NCBI GenBank assembly: GCA_033032865.1 | Contig: JAWHQI010000099.1 | Span: forward strand, 4,577,501-4,641,500 | Source of the DNA: Dactylorhiza incarnata | Taxonomy: Eukaryota; Streptophyta; Magnoliopsida; Asparagales; Orchidaceae | Length of the DNA stretch: 64,000 nucleotides | Direction: 5' to 3' | In this document: positions 10,995-22,328 of the stretch, piece after piece | How positions within the stretch are numbered: position 1 is the stretch's first letter | Layout: every line of letters begins with the position of its first letter | Made by a program: the position numbers and the translations under genes | Notes under the pieces: model-generated | What the model was told of the DNA's origin: nothing | Databases searched by the model: none | The model's input: only the letters and a program-made list of their open reading frames with translations

Positions 10995-12870
10995 TGTTTG
11001 CGCGTCCCGAGCAAACGAATCCGGCGGAGCGTGAAAACGATAATTAACATAGAGAATTACACAAAGGAGTACGGTGCGAAGTAACATACGCATGCAAGTA
11101 GAGAATTTAGTAGAAGGAGATTCTAAATATGCTAAATAATTTACAAGAGTATTAAAGCGTAATGAAAGATTTAGATGTACTCAATTGGTGAATTATGAAG
11201 AATTTGACGATCATGCCCGGTATGAAAGTGACGAGACACTGAGGCGGGTGTTGCAAAAGATCGGGGCTTAGGAATAACTCCGCTGAAATCCATCACCGTC
11301 GTGAACCATACGCTTGCCCGGTCACACTCTCTCCACGACGCTAGCAAACTCGCAAATCAAATCAGTAGGACTTATAGGATTAGAACGGGGCTTAGGTTAC
11401 GGTATGATATTCAAAGTTAAACGCGGTGGCTACGCAACCCAAGTGAGCTAACGGAATGCTGCACCACACAAGACCAACAAACTATGCTCGTGTGACACAC
11501 CCCCAGACTTATCCTGAAAACCAGGTGTGCACACGGCCTACTTCACAAATACCAATAGATTTTCTGTTTTTAGCTCGGGAGGATTTTTTTTCAAAATACT
11601 CTTTTTTTTTCTTTTACATATTTTACTTCTTTTATTGAACCCCCGGTTGGTTCAAAATCAGCAGATGGACTTTATTTTCTCTTCATAACACAAAGATTCC
11701 ACACACCACACAAGTTGAGACTTATGAGCGCAGTTAAAAACATTTTGGTTGCGGGAGTAGGATAGGCTTCAGGCTTTGGTGGATGAAGAGGGGCTGTACA
11801 AAGGAATGGTAGGCACAAAATGGGCTTGCAACGGTGAATGAAATGGACATGGAATAACAAAGCTCAAACTAGACAAAGGGTGGCCTACATCCTGCTTGAC
11901 TCAACGAGTAGCTCTCACCCATGCTTCGAGAGTCGCTTGGGGCAAGTTCTTAGCCCACGAGAAAGATAAACCTTCCTCCCAACTCGAGCAACACACGACT
12001 AGCAATCGCACACACACAACACCGGGTTATCGTCAATTCCATACAAATTCACCACTTGAGTATATTAAATCTAAATTTACGCAGAAATACTAAACATAAA
12101 TTAGATGCATAAAGAAAATCTAGTTCTACATAAATTCTACCATAGCATGCGAAGTGACTAGAACACTACATGAGTCAACATCGCACTCCAAATAATAATT
12201 CCTACGTTAACAATCTATTTCACATTCCGACCAAAATAGTTTAAACGGAACAACGACAAAAAGATAAATACGCACTCAAGTGGTTGAAGTGGTGTGTGAA
12301 GCATGAAAAACAAAAATAATGACTAGGATAAATAAAGATACAACCTTCTAGTATGCGGTGCAACTCGTGCACAGTGGATAACAACAACCGCTCCCCCAGA
12401 ATTAAGCTAAACGATATATCTAGAAATTTGAAGCTAAAAGAAGGGAGGAAGCGTTACCCCATGCTCAGAAATGAGCATACCAGACGATTGGCGTTTACGA
12501 TCAAGACTAGTCCGCAGCATCCGCCATCACAAGGAACAAAGGCCACCTGAAAGTGACACACTAGAACAACAAAAATAGTAAAAACTGAACTCAACATGTG
12601 AGAGCACTAAAAATCAAGAAATCTGGGTTATCACCCATGGGAGGGAACCTGTTCCTGCAATTAATATTAAGCACTCGCACACAAAATAAGGGAACAGAAT
12701 AAGCTGGATACAAAAAAAAACTATGCCCAGAAGAGCATCCACAAGCAAAATGTCATTATTACAGTTAACAAAAAAAAGAAGGAGTTTGAACGACTCAAAA
12801 AAAAAAACTAAAAAGCAACAAGAGAAAACAGACAACAAGGCTTAGAATAGCCCGCATGCAGGGAGAAAGA
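10995..12870 (-). other. Non-coding 3' region of Athila-like unit 2
   Basis: Near-identical to 4443-6321. Nothing coding is seen. A homopolymer-length difference near 12795-12807 and scattered point changes separate it from unit 1. Confidence 0.6.
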
Positions 12871-14139
12871 TCACTCGTCGTCACTGTCGCTATCTAGAAC
12901 AACAACGGACGGCGACCGTCTGGAAGATGATGCGGCCCGACCCGGAGGTGGGGGAATATTTAACCCTCCCCGCAATGCTTGCTGATAAACGAAATCCGTC
13001 AGCCAATACTGGTTCGCTTCCAGATCGGAGAGGCGCCGATCGAAACTTGGCACCTCCGGCGCTCTAGAAGAACTGCCCTCCTCCTTGGCTCTCCGCTCCT
13101 GCTGAAATGAATGCCTTCGCGGCTGCAGAAGGGCTACCTCGCGGTGAGTATTTGGCGGCTCAGCCGACTCTCCGTGCTCCTCGTCGTCTTGCCTCTCCCT
13201 GGGCGCATCTCCCGGCATCACGACCACAAAGCGTCTACTACTCTTCTTCCCCACGACCCGTAATAGATGGAAGCTCACCATGGTGGCCCGAGAGATGAAG
13301 GAGGGCGCAGTCACCTGCACCATCGGAGGCAGATGACTCCAAACCCCCAGGCTTTTGGCAATGCGGGTAATATAGTAGGCACCACCAATGGCACCTGTGA
13401 GACCGTAAGTGGCCTCGTGGTGGAAGAAGAAAGCTAGCATGTAGCCAAGATGCAAAGGCTGCCGAAATTCCATACTATAGAGGGAGATCAGATCTTGCCA
13501 CCCCACCACGTTCTGACTAAGGGCACGGGCGACAAGAGAGTGGCTAAGGACGTGCTGCAGGAAACGGAGAGCAGGCGCGACGATCCAGGTCGATTTGCTT
13601 TTCCTGGCAACATATTCTTCATCACGACCCGTGAGAGCACACCACGCAGCACGCGGGGTGACGCCATCAGGGAAGGAGACATCCAAATCCAGAAAAGGGA
13701 TCGCCGCAGCCTCGGCTTCAGTGTAAAAACCAGCATGCACCGCCAGCTCAGACAAGGATAGAGTGAAGACCTTGCCCAAAATGCGGAAAGAGCACTTTCC
13801 CGGACGTTGACCGGAAGGCAACACATCCCACTCAAACTTTGCGAGAAATTCCAAGGTAAGCTCCCGGTAGCCGAGGTCATTGCACTCGAACACCCCACTC
13901 CAATGATCGAAATAATAGCGTTGGCGAACAGCCTCCCCCAACTCCCCATTGTCGCCGATAGAGTTCAACTCGTTCCAATCCACGAGACGCTGTGATAGGA
14001 ATGGCTTCTCCTTAAGAGAATTGAATCGCCGCGTGTGCGAATCCTTGGAAAAAGTAGCCATCCTAGCGAGGATCTGAGCATGAGAGGCGGAAGAGTGGCC
14101 GGAGCGTTGGTAGACCTTTTGGCGATCTCTGGAGCTCAT
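12871..14139 (-). CDS. ATHILA ORF-1-like protein, unit 2
   Basis: An intact 422-aa ORF, the same length as the unit 1 copy. It differs at about 11 residues, several of them in the N-terminal 20 (MSSRDRQKVYQRSGHSS). The central ORF-1-like block and the acidic SDSDDE tail are kept. Two intact copies, while the neighbouring zinc-knuckle ORF is damaged in both, could mean the protein mattered for mobility, or simply that insertion was recent. A TATA-like box and palindromes lie upstream at 14293-14373. Confidence 0.75.
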   Translation of the reverse strand: MSSRDRQKVYQRSGHSSASHAQILARMATFSKDSHTRRFNSLKEKPFLSQRLVDWNELNSIGDNGELGEAVRQRYYFDHWSGVFECNDLGYRELTLEFLAKFEWDVLPSGQRPGKCSFRILGKVFTLSLSELAVHAGFYTEAEAAAIPFLDLDVSFPDGVTPRAAWCALTGRDEEYVARKSKSTWIVAPALRFLQHVLSHSLVARALSQNVVGWQDLISLYSMEFRQPLHLGYMLAFFFHHEATYGLTGAIGGAYYITRIAKSLGVWSHLPPMVQVTAPSFISRATMVSFHLLRVVGKKSSRRFVVVMPGDAPRERQDDEEHGESAEPPNTHREVALLQPRRHSFQQERRAKEEGSSSRAPEVPSFDRRLSDLEANQYWLTDFVYQQALRGGLNIPPPPGRAASSSRRSPSVVVLDSDSDDE

Positions 14140-14292
14140 GGTGGTAGGAGGGCAAGGAGAAAGAGGAGAATAGGAAGTGGGCTCACCGGAAGGAAGGAGG
14201 GCGCACGATCGGCGGCAACCCAGCGGAGACGGCGCACGGATGACGAAAAACGAAAGCCCTAGATCGTGCGTGAGAGGCTCGGGCGGACGGGC

Positions 14293-14373
14293 TTTTTATA
14301 AAAATCTGGGCCGATCGCACGACCAGTGGTCGTGCGCGATAAGTAGTGCGCACGACCAGTGATCGTGCGCCTT
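14293..14373 (-). promoter_or_regulatory. Putative internal promoter for the ORF-1-like gene, unit 2
   Basis: Same arrangement as in unit 1: palindromes at about 14316-14336 and 14348-14370, TTTTTATAAAAAG at about 14294-14304, and the ATG at 14139. The arrangement is conserved between the units. Confidence 0.5.
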
Positions 14374-14577
14374 AGGAATTTTCCAGCGGCCAAAATTTTA
14401 GTAGAATGTCCATCCACCGTGCAGTTCACGCACAAACAGGATTCAGCACAAGCAGCGAGGTATTCACAGCCTTAACAAAACCTAACTAAACTAGACAAAA
14501 TAAAATTTCAGGAAAAAGAAAGATAACTACTGGGGTTACTGTCATCCCAGCACGACTTATTTGAAAACATAAAGGTC

Positions 14578-15819
14578 CTAGCTAATGGGCCTATGGAAGA
14601 GAAAATGCACAGGTAACTGTTCCAATATCCGTTTCGGTTGCGGGTACCGATACGGTGATAGAACAGTCACCCCGCTACCTAAATAAAGATAAAACCTGCC
14701 CATCGCAGGTAGAGGGAAAAGGAAGTAAGAAGAGGAGCAGGAGATATCCTCGCTCAACTCACCAAAAATATCCTTGCCTAGCAAGGAGTCGTCAACAGGG
14801 AGGCAGCAGGAGGCGAAGGCAATGAGTGGAGCTTCCTCTATGGAGGGGGAATAATCCACCTCACATGAGAGGATGCTCTCATCATTGACTTGAGCAAAAA
14901 GCTCCAAGTCCTCCTGAAGTACCTGTGAAGATTCAACCTACACAGGCTCGGATGAAGAGGGGGGATCGAGAAATAAACAAGATGAAGAACATAAATAATC
15001 AAAAATCGGGGGAGTGGCCCCGGTCTCACTCCCATCAGGTTGGGGAAGTAAAATAATGTTTGCATTGTCTTCAATGCTACAAGGTTCGGCGGGATCAACA
15101 CTGGCCATGCCTAAGATTTGGACTTCCTCCACAGGTGCTGAGGAAAATTCCTCTTCACCTAGAAGGTTGTCCTCCTTCATAGGAGTAAGCACAATACTAA
15201 GATCAACCGCCTCCTCTTGTGACACATCATCGACAATGTCATCAGAGACGAATGTAGTATGCACAACAGGGGGAAGAATAGTGCTCGGATAAAAGTCGAG
15301 CACCGATTTCTCACAAAGAATCGAATCCACTAGGGGTGGTGGATGCATTGGGAGAATAGGCTCAGCAATGTCGGTGCCCAGATCAGCCGCACATCCGGTG
15401 ACCGTGTCCATGCCATACCCTTCAAGATGCGAAGGTGACAAAGACACATAACCGGATTTTGAAGGTGTGCCGCCAGAGTTAGGAGTTGGAACGATCCGGA
15501 TATCCGGCTCGTCGTCTTCGTCCAATTGGCGAAGATACTCGGCACAGTCCTTCAAGACATGATCAGTGCTCTGACAAAACCGGCACTGCCTTGCGGGCTT
15601 CTTTGGCACAGCGGGAGCTGGAGCCGAAAAGAAGTACGACGGTAAAGGCTCAGCAGAGTAGCCATAAGACTTACGCGCACCATATGGAGTACCAGACGAA
15701 GTCGTTGCTCCATATGCTGGGCTATAAGAATTATGCCTACTATTCTCCGTAGGGCATTCATCACTAGAGTGGGAGGTAGCTCCACACCAACGGCAACGGA
15801 AATTGAGATGTGCCCACAT
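14578..15819 (-). pseudogene. Zinc-knuckle ORF, unit 2 (one premature stop)
   Basis: This copy has an ATG at 15819 (MWAHLNF) directly before the first knuckle CRWCGATSHSSDEC; the second knuckle is CRFCQSTDHVLKDC. The frame runs to 14938, where a CAG glutamine codon of unit 1 has become TAG, then continues in the same frame to 14578. The full frame would be about 414 codons. The ATG lies in a 15-bp segment (15811-15825) missing from unit 1. There is no capsid, protease or RT. The acidic C-terminal half (VDDVSQEEAVDLS, EEDLELFAQVNDE in unit 1) has no family I recognise. Confidence 0.6.
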
Positions 15820-16016
15820 AGTGTGAAGATAAAACGATTCAAAAAGAAGAACACTATTGTGCGAAATACTACACCTAACAAAAATTTACTAAAGCAACCT
15901 ACTATAAAACAAGAAAATGGAATAAAGAGAACAGAAATAAAATAAAAGATGCGATAGACAAATGGAAGGGCTTCTCTCTCAGATTCTCCCTCTCCAGAAA
16001 ACTCACACGACTGTGT

Positions 16017-16034
16017 TCCCCAGCAACGGCGCCA
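16017..16034 (-). other. Primer-binding site, unit 2 (tRNA-Asp)
   Basis: The minus strand reads TGGCGCCGTTGCTGGGGA next to the LTR end, one mismatch from the tRNA-Asp(GTC) complement. Confidence 0.85.
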
Positions 16035-16040
16035 AAAACT

Positions 16041-17542
16041 TGATGCGTGTCGGCAAGTGCACCGGTCGCGCAGTTAATAAAAATGGGGAAAATCCCCGAG
16101 TGTCGGTCTCTTGAGGAACACAGTAAGGTGGAGTTTATTATCGAGAAAGGACTTGAGATCGAAGTCCGGCGGTAGGTGGAACGCGAACGAAAGGGGCTTT
16201 GAGGTTTGCAAACAAAAGTAAATACTACGCCTACTCCTATGCAATGCCGCTATGCAATGCTTCGGTCGGCGGGATGGAAACTAGGCAGGCCTTGAGCGCG
16301 CTACGTCGAAAGGGCGGATGGACGAGAAGGCTTACGGATTGAGGGTCGCAAGCACCTCTTCGACAAGCATACCACTAGCAATTGCTAGTGCGGCACCGGA
16401 CATGGTGGTGGAGCGGAAAATCAATGGGGGCGCACCTCATTAACACAAATGAACAAAATCATTTCATAGTAATGAAATTAACAATACTAACATAGTTCAT
16501 AGCGTTCATCATCAAGATAAAAAGAGTACAAACAAATACAACGACATAAGTAGAAGAAAAAGGCAAGAGATACGATCGAATCCGGAGTCTCGTCGTAGAT
16601 TCACGGTAGGAAGCACCGGGTTGTCAATCCGCGTCCTAGCTCGGTCCCAACAGCGTCCGGGGTAGAGGAGGGCTGTCACAACTCCCAATGGACCCGTCTT
16701 CTCCAGCGATTTACCATCCGGTCACGTCTAGTGCGAAGAACTTCTTCCTTAGCGATCAAAATGAGTGTAGAATCTCTTCTTTCAAGCCCTTGGATGATGG
16801 AGGAGGCCTAGGGGGTGAAAAACCTCTGGAAATGGCGAAAACGGTGGACTGAACGGATTCCAAATGCGTAATCCCGACCTAATTCGCGATCAGGTCATTA
16901 TATAGGCGCTGAATTAAACAGCGCGCACGGTCATTGGCGCACGACCAGTGGTCGTGCGCACAGGAATTCTGCGATCGTGCGCATTACCTGGGTGGAACCT
17001 GCAAGACACGAAATTATAAAATAAAATGTTCGCACGACCAGTGGCGCACGACTGGTGGTCGTGCGGACTATCGTTGATGGTCGTGCGCACTGGAGCAAAC
17101 AGAACTCGGAAATTAAATGGTAAGTGCGCACGAGCAGGGGCGCACGACCGGTGGTCGTGCGCACTGTCGTTGATGGTCGTGCGCACTGCACCAAACAGAA
17201 CTCGTGAAAAAGGGTTAAGTGCACACGATCAGTGGCGCACGACCAGTGGTCGTGCGCAATAGAACCGGTGATCGTGCGCAGTGTTCCTGTGCAGAATTGC
17301 ACCAGGAACACTTGCACGACTCCTATTCCAGCATAACCACAGATCTAGCCACTGAAAGTGGCACCTAACAGCACAAGAATACTACTAACGACAAAAAAGC
17401 ACGAAAATCACACCAAAGTGGGCCAAGATGTGCACCTAGCATGGATTATCAAATATAAACTAAAACAAGGCTAAAGTGCGGAGAAATGACTAAATAACGG
17501 CCCGGATGAGTCCATAAATGTGTATATGATCAGGACTCATCA
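16041..17542 (-). repeat. LTR 3 of the Athila-like array
   Basis: 1502 bp, followed directly by the TSD CAGAC. It acts as the 5' LTR of unit 2. Palindromes lie at 16937-16959, 17044-17066 (now damaged by a base change), 17140-17162 and 17235-17257. Private changes include CGCAGTTAATAA near 16071. Confidence 0.95.
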
Positions 17543-17547
17543 CAGAC
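17543..17547. repeat. Target-site duplication (right), CAGAC
   Basis: Second copy of the 5-bp duplication flanking the array; see 2920-2924. Confidence 0.9.
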
Positions 17548-18099
17548 AGACCCTTATCCTTTGAAATAAGACAGTTTCCCATGTTGTCTTCTTCTTTAGA
17601 ATGACTCTTGACATCAAATCAAACATGTGTTTTGATATGGTGTCATGAGATCATGGCTTACACAATATTGCCTTGCCAACAATATCAGAGAGCAGGTTGC
17701 CTCTCTGGTTGAAGAACTTTCTCTTTAGTGAGCCAATTTTGGCATCACTATACTCACACCACAGCAGTGCTTGGTCTTTATCTTTATCAAAAATTTCATC
17801 TTCCTCTTCTTCACTGTAAGATGTTAGCTGAAGGGCCTTCTCCATTTTCCTAAAAGATATTTTTATCTTTACACTCCCGATCTTCCCCTGATTGAGGAAT
17901 TGGATGAGGACATCTTGGCACTGGTGAAGAATTCCATAACTTCAGTTCTGAGAATTATTGTTGGCTCTGATAACACATATTCTAGTCCTTGGTATGATAG
18001 AAGTTGAATCACTTCTCTTATCTCTTCAGGGGTATGTTGGAATCCATTTCTTACTTTCTCATATCCTTCATGGAGATCTTTTGCCATCTTTGGCGCCAT
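17548..18099 (-). pseudogene. Envelope-like ORF of the Sirevirus, N-terminal part
   Basis: This opens with MAPKMAKDLHEGYEKVRNG, which looks soluble and helical rather than like a signal peptide. After about 77 codons a frameshift near 17850-17870 moves to a second frame (TSYSEEEEDEIFDKDKDQALLW, then GNLLSDIVGKAIL). Further stops follow before the Athila-like array interrupts it. The ATG lies about 550 bp after the end of pol, 95 bp downstream of a TATA box at 18191-18202. Together with 944-2924 this makes an ORF of roughly 800-850 codons before decay. The assignment rests on position and on a charged, coiled-coil-rich composition. Confidence 0.55.
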
Positions 18100-18190
18100 T
18101 TCTTCTGAAGGATAGGTCGCTGAAACAGGAGGGAGAGGGTTCGTCTCGTCGGTTGGGTTAATGAGAATTGTAATTAATTAATCAATATTT

Positions 18191-18475
18191 TGATATTTAT
18201 AGGGGGTTGACTTAGGTTTAGATTTGCCCTAAGTATGTATGTTGATCAGACTAATCAATTTGATTGATTTTATATTGCTGATGTGTCAATTAGGGTATGT
18301 TTTAATTTATCCAGCCCGTCTCAGCGGAACCGCTGAGATGGAGTTATTATCTGCTGGGACAAAGTAATGTCAACCGCTGAGACAGTTCTAGTCGTCTCAG
18401 CGGATTAGTTGAGACCTTCTCAGCTATATCAGCGCTTCAGCTGAAACCCTCTCAGCTATTTCAGCTGATCACACT
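18191..18475 (-). promoter_or_regulatory. Putative internal promoter between pol and the envelope-like ORF
   Basis: The minus strand holds a cluster of the same CTCAGCGG words found in this element's LTR, including the inverted repeat CTCAGCGG-AA-CCGCTGAG at about 18320-18337 and further copies to about 18475. A TATA box CTATAAATATCA (18202-18191) lies about 116 bp downstream of the first word and the ORF ATG about 95 bp after that. In the LTR the corresponding gap from word to TATA is about 121 bp. Function is inferred. Confidence 0.5.
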
Positions 18476-18649
18476 GCCTATTAGTGAATTATATAATTAG
18501 GCATCTGTCAATACCTAAACATTCTACCAATCATTTAGATAGCAACTTATCCAATCAAAGCTAGTTATACATGTTCACATGTTTACTAAAGCTAAGGAAT
18601 AACATAATGAGCAAGTTAGATAATTTAATAGTATAAAATTTATTATTGG

Positions 18650-21600
18650 TTTAACATACCGAGCTCAATTTTAAAAGCATTAAACATTGCCTCATCCAAT
18701 GGTTTTGTGAAGACATCAACTACATGTTTGTCAGTGGGAACAAATTCAAGTCATATATCTTCAGTTTCAACATGCTCTCTTAATAAATTGATAACTTATC
18801 TCTATATGTTTAGTCCTGTTATGTGAGACATGATTCTTAGCTATAGAGATAGCATTAGACGAGTCACAATACAGATGAGAATTATTTACCTTGAGGTTGT
18901 AGTCCTCAAGCTGATGTTGTATCCACAATAGTTGTGCACAACAACTTCATGCAACAATGTACTCACATTCAGCTGTGGATATAGCCACACTGGTCTGCTT
19001 CTTATTGCTCCATAAGATCAGCCTTCTTCCGAGGAATTGACAAGTTCCACTTGTGCTTTTCCTATCTTCTTTGCAACCTGCATAATCTGCATCTGAAAAG
19101 CCAATTAGTTCAAAATCATTGTTCCTAGGGTACCAAAGGCCAAGATGTTGGTTGCCCTTAAGGAATCTCAAAATCCTCTTTGTAGATGAGTAATGAGATT
19201 CCTTATGGCATGCTTGGCACCTAGCACAAACATATGTAGCATACATAATGTTTGGTTTACTGGCAGTCAGATACAACAGGGACCCAATAATGCACCTGTA
19301 CATGGACTCATCAAAGGGCTTACCCTTTTCATACTTGTCTAGGGAAATGTTGGATCCCATGGGAGTTTTCATGGTTGAAGCTGATTCCATCCCAAAATTC
19401 TTATTAAGCTCCCTAGTGTACTTGGTCTGAGAGATGAAAATCCCCTCATCAGACTATTTCACTTAAAGGCCTAAGAAGTACTTAAGCTCACTCATACTGC
19501 TCATCTCAAACTCCCCCTACATAAGGTTGGCAACCTTTTGCAAAAGTTGTCATCTGTAGACCCAAATATCATGTCCTCAACATAGATTTGGACTAGAATA
19601 CATTTGCCCTTTGTTTCCCTAAGAAACAATGTACTATCTATCTTTCCCCTCAAGAACTAATTCTTGATGAGAAAGCTAGACAAGGTCTCATACCAGGCAC
19701 TAGGGGTTTGCTTTAGACCATATAGACCTTTCCTAAGCAAATAAACACGAGGGAGAGGGTTGGATGAAAAAAACCTGAGGGCTGCTCCACATATACCTCT
19801 TCCTTTAGATTGTCACTTAGAAATGCTGATTTGACATCCATCTGGTATATCTTGAACCCATTGTGGGCAGCATAGGCAAGGAACAGCCTTATCGCTTCTA
19901 ACCTTACAAAAGGGGCAAAGGTTTGATCAAAGTTAATACCTTCTTCTTGCCTATACCCCTTGGCCACCAGTCTGGCTTTGTTCTTGATGATGGTCCCATT
20001 CTCATCAAGCTTGTTTTTGTAGATCCACTTGGTGCCAATGATATTGTGTCCTTGTGGTTTTGGCACCAACTTCCAAACCTTGCAGCGCTTGAATTGAAGC
20101 AGCTCCTCTTGCATTGCTTGAATCTAGAATGTGTCTTCATTAGCTTCTTCAAATTTCTTTGGCTCCATCTGTGATAGAAAGCTCAAGAATAGAGCTTCAT
20201 TGTGAGCTCTGCTTCTGGTAACCACTCCTTGGTTTACATCTCCAATTATTTGGTTTCTTGGAGGATCCCTTAGGTGCCTGTTTGCTGCAGGCAACCTGTC
20301 AGCTATCTGCAGCTCTTCTTCTTGAGCAGCTTGCTGATCTTCAACTTTAGGGATGACTACCTCTGAATTGATCTTACTTATGCTGGGTATGTCTTGGAGA
20401 GACATATCTTGCATTTGTTGTTCATTACCTATCTAAATAGGAGAACTGGACCAACCCTTATAGACCAGGCTGGTCTCATCAAAAACTACATTCATGGACT
20501 CTTCTACAACTTGAGTTTTCTTGTTGAATACTTTATAGGCCTTTTTATGTGAGCTATATCCAATAAGAACCCCTACATTGCATTTTTCAGCAAACTTAGT
20601 TAATTGAGATTTTCCATTATTTAAAATGTAGCATTTGTAACCAAAGATTCTAAAGTATGAAATAGTTGGTTTTTTTTCTTTCAGAATCTCATAGGGGGTT
20701 ATACATAGGGCCTTATTGATAGATACTCTATTGAGAACATAAAATGCAGTATTAACTGCCTCAGTTCAGAAATATTCTGGAAGTGAGGAGTCACTAAGCA
20801 ATGTTCTCCCAGCTTCAATCAAGGTCCTATTCCTCCTCTCTGCTACACCATTTTGCTGTGGATTCCTTGGGGAGGAAAATTCTTGGGTGATACCAAATTC
20901 TTGACAAAACCTTGTTATTGCCCCAGATTGAAATTCTGTGCCATGGTCAATTCTAGTGTATTCATTGTCTAGGAAGAACACCCATGTATACTTTGAATGA
21001 TCATCAAAAATCACCAAGGTATACAACTTCACACCTAGGCTCTGAATTAGCAAAGGACCAAACAAGTCCATGTGCAATAGATAAAGACATCTTTCGTTAT
21101 CTTTGGAGCCAATGCTTTTAGATGTGGCCCTAGTTTGCTTGCCCATTTGGCATGCATAACATGGACCACTTTTATTATATTTCAAATTAGTACTATTTCT
21201 AACTAAGTTTTTAGAAAATAGTCTATTCATTGTCTTGTAGTTAATGTGAGAAAGTCTCTTATGCCATTGAACACAAAGAGACTCACTTTCATTAGCCACA
21301 AGACACATAGGAGATAAAGAAGAATTGCATATAAAATCTAAGCAATAAACATTCCCACTTCTAGTGCCTGGGAGAATGATCTGTAAGTCATGTGACTTTT
21401 TGATTAAGCACCTATCATTGTGGAATTCAATGACATAGCCTAAGTCACATAGTTGACTTATGCTTACAAGGTTGTATTGCAACCCTTCAACACAAGCCAC
21501 CCTTGTGATTGAGACTATGCCATTTGAAATCATACCATATCCTCTGGTGATGCCTTTTTTTGATCCACCAAAGATGACCTTAGGCCCATTCTTCACAGCT

Positions 21601-21701
21601 TTGTAATCCTGTAGAAGACTCTTGGTACCTGTCATATGCCTTGAGCACCAAGTGTCCAAGTACCATATTTTCCCTAGGTTGGTACTTGAACTAACCTGCA
21701 A
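18650..21701 (-). pseudogene. Sirevirus pol: protease, integrase, RT and RNase H (decayed)
   Basis: Domains follow Copia order. Protease: WYLDTWCSRHMTG near 21650, where the usual DSG/DTG has a Trp in place of Gly. GAG-pre-integrase: WHKRLSHINYKTM, with the zinc partner CYACQMGKQTR. Integrase core: LLHMDLFGPL, then DHGTEF, then NGVAERRNR; between WVFFLDN and the DHGTEF block about 25-30 residues are missing. [16 protein letters not shown] to MDVKSAFL (19713-20114), then a frameshift; the active site reads YVED rather than YVDD (about 19570). RNase H: DADYAGCKEDRKSTSG and TAECEY (18947-19390). The end near 18650 matches the usual C-terminal KPLDEAMF. Stops and frameshifts throughout make it non-functional. 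Confidence 0.85.
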
Positions 21702-22328
21702 GAAGGAATTTATTTACCCTTAGGAGCCCTATTAATTTTGAGTCCTAGGCTTTTGTTAACATGAAAAGATAACTTCATACCTGCTGCAACCTTTGCAGGA
21801 AAGCTTTTCTTTGAACTTGGCACATTGAGATTGTGCCAATAATCTATGGCAAAGTGTCCTACCTTACCACAACACCAACACTCATGAATATTATATCTTC
21901 TCTTCTGAACATTCTTTAAAGAAGTAGCATCAATATGCTTGTTTTTAGGAGGGAAGTTAGCAGAATTCTTCCTATTCCTCTCAGCAATGATTTGGCTTCA
22001 AGACACTCTATGGTCAGTCTTGACAGTCTTTGTCTGAATGTCATCAGCTTGTCATGGCTTGGTAGCTAGGCAAGATTTGATGGCATCAGACACTGAGCTG
22101 TTAGACTTGATAACAAGCTTATCAGCAGCCAAGGGCTTAGCTAGTAGGGACTTGGAAGATCTTGCATTCTTATTCTTGAATGATGGTGCTGAAGCACCAA
22201 AAACAAATTAATGGTCCAGAATGGGTCATTTGAATTTATTCATAGGGAGCTTTCATAGTACTCATCCCCGTGCCCTTTCTTTTACTATAGTAAGGAGTAT
22301 TTTCCTTCCTATAGGAACTCCCATTCTT
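21702..22328 (-). other. Linker between gag and protease of the Sirevirus
   Basis: Decayed coding sequence; frames are short and broken. A second possible knuckle region (minus strand, about 21860-21900, encoding a CWCCG-like run) and Lys-rich patches fit a Gag C-terminus, but no frame can be followed with confidence. Confidence 0.35.

Larger units (their letters stand above)
2925..17542 (-). mobile_element. Tandem array of two non-autonomous Athila-like Ty3/Gypsy units sharing three LTRs
   Basis: Structure is LTR (2925-4426), internal (4427-9476), LTR (9477-10978), internal (10979-16040), LTR (16041-17542). All three LTRs are 1502 bp and differ at only scattered positions; the units repeat at 6552 and 6564 bp. 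On the minus strand each internal region runs PBS for tRNA-Asp, a zinc-knuckle ORF, a spacer with palindromes and a TATA box, an ATHILA ORF-1-like gene, a long 3' region with purine tracts, then the LTR. There is no protease, RT, RNase H or integrase, so the family is non-autonomous. Athila is inferred from the tRNA-Asp PBS, the TAAGTCTGGGGGTG purine tract and the ORF-1-like protein. Confidence 0.9.
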
